Assembly (NCBI GenBank): GCA_963732875.1 | Contig: CAVTBD010000002.1 | Coordinates: forward strand, 1,860,001 to 1,924,000 | Origin: WHSO01 sp963732875 | GTDB lineage: Bacteria > Pseudomonadota > Alphaproteobacteria > SMXQ01 | Direction of reading: 5' to 3' | Length of the DNA: 64,000 bases | In this document: in pieces, positions 24,856-33,984 of the stretch | Layout of the letters: each line of letters starts with the position of its first letter | Position numbering within the stretch: position 1 is the stretch's first letter | Notes under the pieces: model-generated | What the model was told of the DNA's origin: nothing | Seen by the model: the letters and a program-made list of their open reading frames with translations, nothing else | The model's database searches: none | Translations under genes and position numbers: made by a program

Positions 24856-25938
24856 TCAGGCGGCGGCTTCCTCCGCTTCCGCCGGGTCGATCACGACCTG
24901 GGGCGTGGCGCCCGCTACATATATGCCCTGGAAATTCGCGTAGAGCGATTTCGGCAAGGGCCGCGCGTCCTTGCCCGCGTTGAGCCACAGGCGGTAGAGG
25001 TGCCGCTTGCGCTCCGGCTCCGGCCAGTCGGTGAAGGCGCGGCGGGAATGCTGCATCACGTTGTTGTGGAGAAGCTGGATGTCGCCCTGCTCGAACACCA
25101 GGTCGACCGCGCATTGCGCCACCACCTCGCGATAGTACTTGAGCGCATCGAGCTGGCGCTCCGTGAGCTTGGGTACGCCGGGGATGGATTGCGCCTTGAA
25201 GATGTAATGCGAGGCGCCGCGCGCGGAGAAATAGCCGTCGGCGAATCCGATCACCGGCTGGATCTTCCAGGGATCGGCGCCCGGCGGAATCTCACCGTGG
25301 CGCGTGAAGTAGAAGTCGCCCATCAGCGCCTCGACCAGATCGGGGCGCGCCGCCACCATGCGGTTGTAGAGCGTGACCGCGCTCGCCACCCGGCTCTCGC
25401 CGCCCGACTTCGCGGGCTGCATGCACAGGAGGCCGACGAAGTCCGAATGATCGCAGTGGAATTCTATAGTCGCGGCCGACTGGTAGCCGCGGTAGTTCGG
25501 GTCCTCGTAGTCGCGGCCGAAGTCGCGTACGTGCCCGAGGAGGTGGCCGAAGGCGTTCTGGGAGTTGGGCTTGCCGATATGGACGCCGAGGCCGAGATAG
25601 GCGGTCGCCGACCAGTCCCGTCCCATCCTCGCGACCGGCAGCCCGCGCAGGACGGCAATGCCGCGCCCGTGGAGGAGCTCCGAGCGAACGTCGCGCAGCA
25701 GCGCGCCCAGGCGCGGCAGCGGAAAATCTCTCGCCTGAAGATCCACGAGCGCCACGCCGGCACGGCGCACGGCCTCGACCGCTTCGGCGATCTCGGCGAC
25801 GTCGTCGTCGCTGAACCGGTAGCTCCAGTCGTCGGCGGCGAGCAGCTCCTCGGGCTCCCAGCCGGCGGGATCGACGATCGGCCGGAGGGGAACCGCCGGT
25901 TCCCGCCGCGCATTCCTGAAAGTGCCGAAACCGGCCAT
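24856..25938 (-). CDS. TauD/TfdA-family Fe(II)/2-oxoglutarate dioxygenase
   Basis: A 360-residue oxygenase. The facial triad is seen as HxD in EFHCDHSDF and the distal histidine in NNVMQHSRRAF, with the 2-oxoglutarate arginine further on (ERKRHLYRLWLN). It is related to the gene at 30865-31936. Neighbouring binding-protein genes suggest it hydroxylates an imported organic acid or cleaves a side group from it. It is divergent from the TctC-like gene at 26158. Confidence 0.85.
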   Translation of the reverse strand: MAGFGTFRNARREPAVPLRPIVDPAGWEPEELLAADDWSYRFSDDDVAEIAEAVEAVRRAGVALVDLQARDFPLPRLGALLRDVRSELLHGRGIAVLRGLPVARMGRDWSATAYLGLGVHIGKPNSQNAFGHLLGHVRDFGRDYEDPNYRGYQSAATIEFHCDHSDFVGLLCMQPAKSGGESRVASAVTLYNRMVAARPDLVEALMGDFYFTRHGEIPPGADPWKIQPVIGFADGYFSARGASHYIFKAQSIPGVPKLTERQLDALKYYREVVAQCAVDLVFEQGDIQLLHNNVMQHSRRAFTDWPEPERKRHLYRLWLNAGKDARPLPKSLYANFQGIYVAGATPQVVIDPAEAEEAAA

Positions 25939-26157
25939 GACCGCGATTCCTCCCGTTAGCGCCGCAGCCGCTCTGCGGCGGTCCTGGTGGCGCCCGGAAA
26001 TGCTAGTCCCTGAGGCGAAAGCCCGTCAATGCGCCCTTCTCCGCCGCGCGCCGGGGCGTCGGTTTACCTTCGCGGCGGCGGAGACTATCATTTTCGCAAA
26101 GCAAAGAACGGCGATCCCCAAGGGACGTCCGACAGCATAACGACAGGGGAGAAAACG

Positions 26158-27189
26158 ATGTCCAGGACGCTCATCGTCGCGTCGTGCCTGACGCTCGCCG
26201 CCTTTTTCACGGGCCCGCACGCCCGGGCGGAATCGGCCGCCGACTTCTACAAGAGCCGGCAGCTCACCATGCTGGTCGGCTACGGCGCGGGCGCCGGCTA
26301 TGATGTCTATGCGCGCGAGCTGGTGCGCTTCTACGAGAAGCACATCCCCGGCAATCCCAAGTTCATCGTCAGGAACATGCCGGGCGCGAGCAGCCTCAAG
26401 ATGATGAACTATCTCGCCAACGTGTCGGCCCGCGACGGCTCGGAGCTGGGTGCACCGGCGCGCGGGCTGTTCTTCGAGCCGCTCTACCGCAACAAGAAGG
26501 CCAAGTACGACGCCAAGGCGTTCTCGTTCATCGGCTCGATCGGCAAGGACACGCCGCTGTGCTTCACGTGGCACACGAGCGGCGTCACCACCATCCAGCA
26601 GGCCATGCAGCGTCCGGTGGTGGTCGGCGCGGGCGGCGGGCCGTCGAGCAGCAACATCTTTCCCCGCGTGCTCAACGGCGTCATCCACACCAGGTTCAAG
26701 ATCATCAGCGGCTACACCGGATCGGGCGCGATCGGCCTCGCCATGGAACGCGGCGAGGTGCAGGGCTACTGCAGCTTCGGTTGGGCCTCCCTGAAATCCG
26801 CGCGCGGGGAGTGGGTCACCAAGAAGAAGATCAACATCCTTCTCCAGGTCGCCATCCGGAAGAACCCCGAGCTTCCCAACGTGCCGCTGGTGACCTCGCT
26901 GGTGACCAAGAAGGAGGACATGCAGGCGCTCGAGCTGGTGTTCTCGGACACGGAGATGGCGCGCCCGATCGTCGGCCCGAAGAACGTCCCGGCCGACCGC
27001 GTGCAGCTTCTCCGCACCGCGTTCGACGATACCATGAAGGATCAGGCGTTCGTCTCGGACGCGACCCGGCACGGCCTCGAGGTCGATCCGATCTCCGGCG
27101 CCGAGATGCAGTCCCTGGTCGAGCGCATCTACGACACGCCCCGGGCGGTCGTGGAACGGGTCATCGAGTTCCGCCCGAAGATGAAATGA
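26158..27189 (+). CDS. TctC/Bug-family periplasmic binding protein, no lysine tail
   Basis: A 343-residue binding protein with a Sec signal (ending ARA near residue 23) and family motifs LVGYGAGAGYDVYAR, HIPGNP, RNMPGASS and AMERGEVQG. It ends RPKMK, so it lacks the long lysine run of the other four TctC-like proteins here. GGGGA lies upstream of ATG 26158. It is followed by a LysR gene after 37 bp and may be in one unit with it. Confidence 0.87.
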   Translation: MSRTLIVASCLTLAAFFTGPHARAESAADFYKSRQLTMLVGYGAGAGYDVYARELVRFYEKHIPGNPKFIVRNMPGASSLKMMNYLANVSARDGSELGAPARGLFFEPLYRNKKAKYDAKAFSFIGSIGKDTPLCFTWHTSGVTTIQQAMQRPVVVGAGGGPSSSNIFPRVLNGVIHTRFKIISGYTGSGAIGLAMERGEVQGYCSFGWASLKSARGEWVTKKKINILLQVAIRKNPELPNVPLVTSLVTKKEDMQALELVFSDTEMARPIVGPKNVPADRVQLLRTAFDDTMKDQAFVSDATRHGLEVDPISGAEMQSLVERIYDTPRAVVERVIEFRPKMK

Positions 27190-27226
27190 GCGGGCAACGC
27201 ACGGCCGTGGAGGCGGCAACCGCAAC

Positions 27227-28183
27227 GTGATCGAGAACCTGGAAGGGCTGTTGATCTTCACCCGGGTCGTCGAGAAGAAAAGCTTCACGGCGGCGGCCCA
27301 GGACCTGCGCATGTCGCCGTCCGCCGTCAGCAAGCACATCACCCGGCTCGAGGGGAACCTCGGCGTGCGGCTCATCAACCGCTCGACCCACCAGCTGTCG
27401 CTGACCGAATACGGGACCACGCTTTATCGCCGCTGCAGCCGAATCTTCGTCGACCTGGCCGATGCCGAGATGGCGGTCAAGGCGCTCACCCACGGCCTCA
27501 AGGGGACGCTCCGCATACACTCGACGCCGCGCGTCGGTGAGCGCCTGATCAGCCCCGCCCTGGTCGCGTTCATGCAGGAACACGACGACCTGTCGGTCGA
27601 GCTCACCATGCGCCCGGAGCTGGTCAACCCGATCGAGTGCGGCTTCGACATCGCCATCCGCAGCGGCACCTCCAGGGATGTGGGGCTCAAGCACTCCAGT
27701 CTCGGTTACCGCGAGTACGGGCCGATCCGCTATTTCATCTGCGCCGCCCCCGCCCACTTCCGCAAGTACGGCACGCCCACCGAGCCACGCGATCTCACCC
27801 GCCACAACTGCCTGATCCACGTCACCCAGTCCTCGGCGAGCGTGTGGGAGTTCGAGGACGGCGACGGGGAATATTCGATCGAGGTGACCGGCAGCGTCGT
27901 CAGCAACAACCACATGACGGTCTACGAAGCCGCCCGCGCCGGGCTCGGCATCGGCCGCTTCCTCGAATACGAGGTGGGCGAGGCGCTGCAGGACGGATCG
28001 CTCACGGTGCTGTTCGCCGGCGTCACCAAGACCGACCGGCTGATCCGCGCGTTCTATCCCATGGCCGACATGCTCCCCGACAAGGTGCAGCAGTTCCTCG
28101 ATTTCCTCGAGCTGCGGCTCGCCTGGACCGCGGTCGGCGGGACCTCAACTGGCGATAGGCGCCAGCGCCAGCACGGCGCCTGA
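27227..28183 (+). CDS. LysR-family transcriptional regulator
   Basis: A 318-residue LysR-type regulator: helix-turn-helix in FTAAAQDLRMSPSAVSKHITRLEGNLGVRL, followed by the effector-binding domain. It starts with GTG at 27227. It probably controls the adjacent uptake and enzyme genes. The last residues after the effector domain (GGTSTGDRRQRQHGA) are an unstructured extension. Confidence 0.88.
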   Translation: MIENLEGLLIFTRVVEKKSFTAAAQDLRMSPSAVSKHITRLEGNLGVRLINRSTHQLSLTEYGTTLYRRCSRIFVDLADAEMAVKALTHGLKGTLRIHSTPRVGERLISPALVAFMQEHDDLSVELTMRPELVNPIECGFDIAIRSGTSRDVGLKHSSLGYREYGPIRYFICAAPAHFRKYGTPTEPRDLTRHNCLIHVTQSSASVWEFEDGDGEYSIEVTGSVVSNNHMTVYEAARAGLGIGRFLEYEVGEALQDGSLTVLFAGVTKTDRLIRAFYPMADMLPDKVQQFLDFLELRLAWTAVGGTSTGDRRQRQHGA

Positions 28184-28318
28184 ACCCGGCGGCCCGCGCG
28201 GTCGGGAAAGACGTTGTTCCAAAATGCCTGTACCAATCGCGCCGCCGCTCCTAAACACTATGGGCCAACCGTGAAGGGTCGGGGACGGCCCCGACATCAA
28301 TTCCAGGTGGAGGCAGGC

Positions 28319-30040
28319 ATGGCATACGATCTCGTCATCAGGAACGGCACGGTCATCGATGGCTCGGGGCTGCCGCGGTTCCGGGCCGACATCGGCATCT
28401 CCGACGGCCGCATCGCCGAAATCGGCAAGCTGAACGGCGCCGCCGCTGACGAGGTCATGGATGCCGAGGGCCACGTGGTCGCGCCCGGCTTCATCGACGC
28501 CCATACCCACATGGACGCCCAGGTGTTCTGGGACCCGCTCGGCACCTGCTCGTGCTGGCACGGCGTCACCTCGGTGCTGATGGGAAACTGCGGCTTCACC
28601 ATCGCGCCGTGCAAGGCGGAAGACCGTCATCTCGTGCTGCGCAACCTGGAGCGCGCCGAGGACATCTCGCCGATCGCGATGGAGGCCGGGATCACCGACT
28701 GGTCGTGGTCCAGCTTCGCGGAATACCTCGACGCGGTCGAGGCACAGCCCAAGGGCATCAACTACGGCGCCTATCTCGGGCACTCGGCGCTGCGCACCTT
28801 CGTCATGGGCGAGCGCGCCTTCGAGGAGGAAGCCGGCGCCGACGACATGGCCGCCATGAAGCGCGAGCTCCGGGCGGGCCTACATGCCGGCGCCGTCGGC
28901 TTTTCCACCTCGCGCTCCACCAACCACCGCACCGCCGACGACCGTCCCGTGGCGAGCCGGCTCGCGAGCTGGCAGGAGGTCTGCGACCTGGTCGGCGTGA
29001 TGCGCGACGAGGGCGCGGGCGTGTTCGAGCTCACGCGCGAGGACGTCACCGTCGGCGAGGAAGCCGTGCGCGACTACTTCGAGCGGTTGCGCAAGCTCGC
29101 CGTCGACACCAAGGTGCCGGTGACCTACGCCGGCAACTACGGGCGCGAGCGCCCGCAGTTCTGGCTCAACTTCTACGACACCGCCGACCGGATCGTGGAA
29201 GGGGGCGGCAAGGCGCTGATCCAGGCGCACAGCCGCTGGGCCTGCACGCTGCTGTCGTTCGAATCGAAGATGCCCTACGACCGCGCGCCCCTGTGGAAGG
29301 AGCTGCGCCGGAAGCCGCTCGCCGAGCAGGAAGCGGCCCTGCGCGATCCCGACATGCGCAGGAAGCTGGTCGCCGCGGCGCTCGACTACGCCAAGCAGCC
29401 GGAGACCGGCGTCGCCGCCGAGGTGCGCTCCCAGGTCGACTACGACCAGCTCTATCCGCTCGAGCGCATGACCCCGCCCTATCCCTCCGTGAGCGAGCTC
29501 GCCCGCCGGCAGGGCAAGCAGCCGATCGACGTCGTGATCGACATGTCGCTCGACAAGCACATGAAGCAGTTCTTCCTGCAGCCCCTGTTCAACGACGACT
29601 GGGATATCGTCCTGTTCATGATGCGCCACCCGCGCACCGCGGTGACGTTCTCGGATTCGGGCGCCCATGTCTCGCAGATCATGGATTCATCGCTCCAGAC
29701 CCACATGCTGAGCTACTGGGTCCGCGAGAAGGAGGAATTCACGCTGGAGCAGGCCGTCCGCAAGATGACCTACGACGTGGCCTCGTTCTGGGAACTCAAG
29801 GGCCGCGGCCTCCTGCGCAAGGGCAACATCGCCGATCTCGTCGTGTTCGATCCCCAGCGCATCGCCCCGCAGATGCCGACGCTGGTCCACGATCTGCCCG
29901 GACGGGCCCCGCGCCTGCTGCAGAAGGCGGACGGGATCCGGGCGACGATCGTCGGCGGCCAGGTGCTGCTGCGCGATGGCGAGCATACGGGCGCACTGCC
30001 GGGCAGCGTGATCCGCGGCCCCCTCGCCGCGCAGCACTAG
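28319..30040 (+). CDS. Amidohydrolase (N-acyl-D-amino-acid deacylase type)
   Basis: A 573-residue metal-dependent hydrolase. The signature HTHMD after APGFIDA, the segment GVTSVLMGNCGFTIAP, and the late aspartate in TFSDSGAHVSQ match the D-aminoacylase/N-acyl-D-glutamate deacylase group. No signal peptide. GGTGGAGG precedes the ATG. It is followed after 19 bp by an SDR gene and likely shares its operon. Confidence 0.87.
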   Translation: MAYDLVIRNGTVIDGSGLPRFRADIGISDGRIAEIGKLNGAAADEVMDAEGHVVAPGFIDAHTHMDAQVFWDPLGTCSCWHGVTSVLMGNCGFTIAPCKAEDRHLVLRNLERAEDISPIAMEAGITDWSWSSFAEYLDAVEAQPKGINYGAYLGHSALRTFVMGERAFEEEAGADDMAAMKRELRAGLHAGAVGFSTSRSTNHRTADDRPVASRLASWQEVCDLVGVMRDEGAGVFELTREDVTVGEEAVRDYFERLRKLAVDTKVPVTYAGNYGRERPQFWLNFYDTADRIVEGGGKALIQAHSRWACTLLSFESKMPYDRAPLWKELRRKPLAEQEAALRDPDMRRKLVAAALDYAKQPETGVAAEVRSQVDYDQLYPLERMTPPYPSVSELARRQGKQPIDVVIDMSLDKHMKQFFLQPLFNDDWDIVLFMMRHPRTAVTFSDSGAHVSQIMDSSLQTHMLSYWVREKEEFTLEQAVRKMTYDVASFWELKGRGLLRKGNIADLVVFDPQRIAPQMPTLVHDLPGRAPRLLQKADGIRATIVGGQVLLRDGEHTGALPGSVIRGPLAAQH

Positions 30041-30059
30041 CAGAAGGACGGAACGACGC

Positions 30060-30764
30060 ATGGAGTTCGAAGGCAGGACCGTCCTGATCACGGGCGCGGC
30101 GGGTAACCTGGGCCAGGCGGTCGCCAAGGCGTTCGCGGCCGAAGGCGCGAAGCTGGCGCTGCTCGATCTCGACGAGACGGCCCTGTTGCGGGCCTTCGGC
30201 AGCGACGACCGGTCGCGCCTCCTGATCGCGGTCGACCTCGGCGACCGCAGCGCGATCGAGGCGGCATGCACCGGCGTCGAACGCAAGTTCAAGCGCGTCG
30301 ACGTGCTGTGCAACATCGCCGGCGGGTTCCACATGGGCGACGAGGTGCATGCGACCCCGGAAAAGGTGTGGCGCCACATGATCGACCTCAACGCGGGCTC
30401 GGTCATCAATGCCTGCAGCGCCGTGGTGCCGCGCATGATCGCCGCGGGCGGGGGCCGGATCGTGAACGTCGGCGCCGGCGCCGCGGTGCGCGGCGGCGCG
30501 CTGATGGGCGCCTATGCCGCCGCCAAGAGCGCCGTCATGCGGCTCACCGAAAGCATGTCGGCCGAGCTCAAGGACCGCCACATCAACGTCAACTGCGTCA
30601 TGCCGAGCATCATCGATACGCCGCAGAACCGCGCCGCCATGCCCGCCGCCGATCCGGCGCAGTGGGTGGCACCGGCGGCGCTGGCCGACGTCATCATGTT
30701 CCTGTCGTCCGACCGCGCCTGCGCCATTCACGGGGCCTCGATCCCGGTCGCGGGACTGGTGTGA
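30060..30764 (+). CDS. Short-chain dehydrogenase/reductase lacking the usual serine
   Basis: A 234-residue SDR: cofactor motif TGAAGNLGQ, structural CNIAGG (usual NNAG), and YxxxK at Y152 and K156. The position of the catalytic serine, 13 residues before the tyrosine, is an alanine, and no serine lies in NVGAGAAVRGG. The enzyme may be altered in activity or use a different geometry. It belongs with the amidohydrolase upstream. Confidence 0.8.
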   Translation: MEFEGRTVLITGAAGNLGQAVAKAFAAEGAKLALLDLDETALLRAFGSDDRSRLLIAVDLGDRSAIEAACTGVERKFKRVDVLCNIAGGFHMGDEVHATPEKVWRHMIDLNAGSVINACSAVVPRMIAAGGGRIVNVGAGAAVRGGALMGAYAAAKSAVMRLTESMSAELKDRHINVNCVMPSIIDTPQNRAAMPAADPAQWVAPAALADVIMFLSSDRACAIHGASIPVAGLV

Positions 30765-30864
30765 GGGCGCGGAGAACGGCAACCTGACCCCGGGGGCATC
30801 GTCAGCCGGCGCGAGACCGGCGATCCACGGGACAGAAGAACGGGACATATAGGGAGGAGACCAC

Positions 30865-31936
30865 ATGCGTTCCAATACCTGGCGGCCAAGTACGCGCGTG
30901 CATGCCCCGGTCGAGCTGCTCGAACCCGTGCCCGAATTCGTCGGCCTGGTATCCCGACGAGTTGCGCGGCACCGATGCCTGGGTCTATCGCCTGTCCGAC
31001 GCCGAGATCGCCGAGATTCACGCCGCGGTGGCGGTGGCGGAAGCGCGCGGGCTGTCCATCAAGGAGATCGACCACGACGGCTTTTCCCTGCCGATGCTCG
31101 CGCCCGCGCTCGCCGACATCAAGGCCGAACTCAGGGACGGGCGCGGCTTCGCGCTGATCCGGGGCCTGCCCGTCGAAGGCCGCACGCGGGCGCAGCTCGC
31201 CACCGCGTTCTGGGGCCTCGGCCACCACATGGGACGCGCCAAGTCGCAGAACGGCCGCGGCCACCTGATCGGCCACGTGGTGGATCTCGCGGGCAAGAAC
31301 CCGACCGACCCCAACATCCGCGGCTACATGAACGGGAGCGCGCTGGAATACCACACCGACCGCACCGATATCCTGTCGCTGTGCTGCCTGCAGCCCGCCA
31401 TGTCGGGCGGCGAGCACCGCATCTGCAGCTCGGTCACGGCCCACAACGAGCTGCTCAAGCGCCGCCCCGACCTCGCCCGGGAGCTCACCTGGGAGTTCTA
31501 CCGCACGCGGAACGGCGAGATTCCGGTGGGCGAGACCGAGCCCTGGATCCGCCAGCCGATCTTCAGCGTCAAGGACGGCTTCTTCACGGCGCGCAGCCCG
31601 GGTACCAAGGTGATGCAGGCCCAGGACCTGCCGGGCGTGCCCAAGCTGACGCCGGCGCAGCTCGAGGCCAATGCCCTGTTCCTCAAGCTCGCCCACGAGC
31701 TGTCGCTCGACATGGCACTGGAGGCCGGCGACATCACCTACGTCAATTGCCACGTGACGTTCCACGCCCGCACCGACTACGAGGACTGGGCCGATCCCGG
31801 GCGCAAGCGCCATCTGCTGCGCCTGTGGCTCAACACCGGCGGCGACCGGCCGCTGGTCGATTCGGTCGCGCGCGAGGTGAACGCCGGCGTCGTGGTCGAG
31901 GGCGCGGTGTTCCACGTGCCGCTCGAACCCGCCTGA
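30865..31936 (+). CDS. TauD/TfdA-family dioxygenase, frameshifted near the N-terminus
   Basis: The main part is a clear TauD-family enzyme (HxD in EYHTDRTDI; distal histidine in CHVTFHAR; arginine in GRKRHLLRLWLN). The first about 27 residues (MRSNTWRPSTRVHAPVELLE ...) are in another frame, starting at ATG 30865 with GGGAGGAG upstream. The frames join near 30945, where removing one G from GTCGGCC gives VAWYPDEL. The restored length of about 357 residues matches the paralog at 24856-25938. Confidence 0.75.
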
Positions 31937-32010
31937 GACTTTTCCGCCGCCGTTTCCAGCGGCGCGGTCGGCTTTGAACAACGATACCTATAATAAGAGG
32001 GAGGTCACAC

Positions 32011-33069
32011 ATGTCGAAACAGGCGTATCTCGTTCCCCTGTGCGCGTTGGGCGCGCTCGCCGCGACGGCGGCGCCGTGCTTCGCCGATGCCGTCTCGGAC
32101 TTCTACAAAGGCAAGGAGGTCACCATCACCGTCGGCTCCGGTTCCGGCGGCGGATACGATACCTACGCCCGCACGGTCGCGCGCCATTTCGGCCGCCACA
32201 TTCCCGGCACTCCCAACATCGTCGTCAAGAACATGGCGGGCGCCGGCAGCCTGGTCATGACCAACTACGTCGCCAACATCGCGCCCAAGGACGGCACCGC
32301 CATCGGCGCGCCCCAGAACATCATCCCGTTCGAGGGCCTGCTGCACCTTCTGTCCAAGAAGGGCAAGAAGGCGCAGTTCGACGCCCAGAAGCTCAACTGG
32401 ATCGGCAGCGCCTCGCGCGACACCTACCTGCTCATCGTCAACAGGGCGGCGCCGGTCAAGACATTCGAGGACCTGAAGACCACGCAGCTCGTGGTCGGCT
32501 CGTCGGGCCCGAACACCGAGCACAGCACCACCGCCAACATGTGGAATCAGATCTTCCACACGAAGCTGAAGGTGGTGACGGGCTACAAGGGCGGCGCCGA
32601 GGTCATGCTCGCGCTCGAGCGCGGCGAGGTCGAGGGAATCTCGGGACGCGGCTATTCGAGCCTGATGTCCCATGACGCCGACAAGGTGAAGTCGGGCGAC
32701 ATCCGCATCCTGCTGCAATGGGGCCTGCATCCGAACCCCAACCTCAGGGATGTGCCGTTCGCGCTCGACCTGGTCAAGTCGCCGTTCGACAAGAAGGTCC
32801 TCAGGTTCATCGTCACCAAGTACGAGATCCTGCGCATCTACTTCGCACCGGCAGGCGTGCCGCAGGACCGCGTCGCTGCGCTCCGCGCCGCGTTCGATGG
32901 GACCATGACGGACCCCGGCTTCCTCGCCGATGCCAAGAAGCAGCGCATCGAGGTCGATCCGGTGTCGGGCAAGGACGTCCAGCAGCTGATCGCCGATCTC
33001 TACGAGTTGCCCAAGGACGTGGTGGAACGGGCGCGGGGGCTGCTCGGCGGCAACAAGAAGAAGAAGTAG
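32011..33069 (+). CDS. TctC/Bug-family periplasmic binding protein with short lysine tail
   Basis: A 352-residue binding protein; signal peptide ending FA near residue 25; motifs VGSGSGGGYDTYAR, HIPGTP, KNMAGAGS and ALERGEVEG. It ends GGN and four lysines. GAGGGAGG lies upstream. It follows the second TauD-type gene and precedes a racemase-family gene. A hairpin at 33084-33103 follows. Confidence 0.87.
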   Translation: MSKQAYLVPLCALGALAATAAPCFADAVSDFYKGKEVTITVGSGSGGGYDTYARTVARHFGRHIPGTPNIVVKNMAGAGSLVMTNYVANIAPKDGTAIGAPQNIIPFEGLLHLLSKKGKKAQFDAQKLNWIGSASRDTYLLIVNRAAPVKTFEDLKTTQLVVGSSGPNTEHSTTANMWNQIFHTKLKVVTGYKGGAEVMLALERGEVEGISGRGYSSLMSHDADKVKSGDIRILLQWGLHPNPNLRDVPFALDLVKSPFDKKVLRFIVTKYEILRIYFAPAGVPQDRVAALRAAFDGTMTDPGFLADAKKQRIEVDPVSGKDVQQLIADLYELPKDVVERARGLLGGNKKKK

Positions 33070-33083
33070 CGGAACGGCGCGAT

Positions 33084-33103
33084 GGCCCCGCTTGCCCGGG
33101 GCC
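33084..33103 (+). terminator. Hairpin after the TctC-like gene
   Basis: GGCCCCG (33084-33090) and CGGGGCC (33097-33103) form a 7-bp stem with a six-base loop. No T run follows, and the next gene starts 22 bp later, so it may only partly stop transcription. Confidence 0.45.
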
Positions 33104-33125
33104 GTCATCTGGACAGGAAGCTGAC

Positions 33126-33863
33126 ATGACCTATACCAGCTGGCGCGGCACGGTCGGCCTGATCAAGCCGACGCGCCGCCCGGGATCGCTCGAAGAACTG
33201 GTCCGCCTGCTGCCGGAAGGCGTGGGCGTGGTGCCGTTCCTGCTTGGGATCCGGGGCGGGACGCTGGCGGAGTTCAAGGCGGCACCGCCCCGATACGAGG
33301 CCAAGGTGGCGGAGCTCGCCGGCGACGGCGTCGACCTGGTGCTGTGCTCGGGGACGCCGCCCTTCATGCTGCAAGGGTACGAGGGCGAAGCGGCCATGCT
33401 GCGGCGCTGGTCGCGCAAGTACGGCGTCGCGGTCACGTCCCAGGCCCGCACCCATGTCGCCGCCCTCAGGGCGCTCGGCATCCGCAACTTCGTCGGCGCG
33501 AGCTACTCCGCGCTCCAGAACCGCATCGTGGTGAAATACATGCGGGAAGCCGGCTTCCGCGTCGCCGCCATGGAGCCGATCGAGGTCCCGTTCGAGCAGG
33601 TCGGCCAGATACCGCCGGAGCAGGTCTATAGCCACATCAAGCGGCTGTTCCTTTCGGCCGGCACGGCCGACGGCATCTATATCCAGGGCAGCGGCTGGCG
33701 CGTACTGCCCGTGGTCGAGCGGCTGGAGCAGGACCTGGGCGTCCCGGTGGTCCACTCGGTCGCTGCCGATTGTTGGCATATCCAGCATCACCTCCGCATT
33801 CACGCCCCCGTGGCAGGCTTCGGCCGACTGCTCGCGCAGCTGCCGCCACCGCGACCGACGTGA
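33126..33863 (+). CDS. Asp/Glu racemase superfamily protein (maleate isomerase/arylmalonate decarboxylase-like)
   Basis: A 245-residue protein whose two candidate catalytic cysteines lie in VLCSGTPPFML and VAADCWHIQHHL, the usual positions in the maleate isomerase/arylmalonate decarboxylase/Asp-Glu racemase fold. A role in isomerising or decarboxylating an imported dicarboxylate fits the location after a TctC-type gene. AGGAAGC precedes the ATG. Confidence 0.75.
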   Translation: MTYTSWRGTVGLIKPTRRPGSLEELVRLLPEGVGVVPFLLGIRGGTLAEFKAAPPRYEAKVAELAGDGVDLVLCSGTPPFMLQGYEGEAAMLRRWSRKYGVAVTSQARTHVAALRALGIRNFVGASYSALQNRIVVKYMREAGFRVAAMEPIEVPFEQVGQIPPEQVYSHIKRLFLSAGTADGIYIQGSGWRVLPVVERLEQDLGVPVVHSVAADCWHIQHHLRIHAPVAGFGRLLAQLPPPRPT

Positions 33864-33984
33864 GCCAGCGTGAGCTGGCGCGTAACTGAATCCGGCATTA
33901 CCGGCCCGGATCACGAAATAATGCCGTTCCTGCGCTGTCTATACCCTTGGTACGCCAGCAAAGGTATTGTCACAGCACAGCGGC

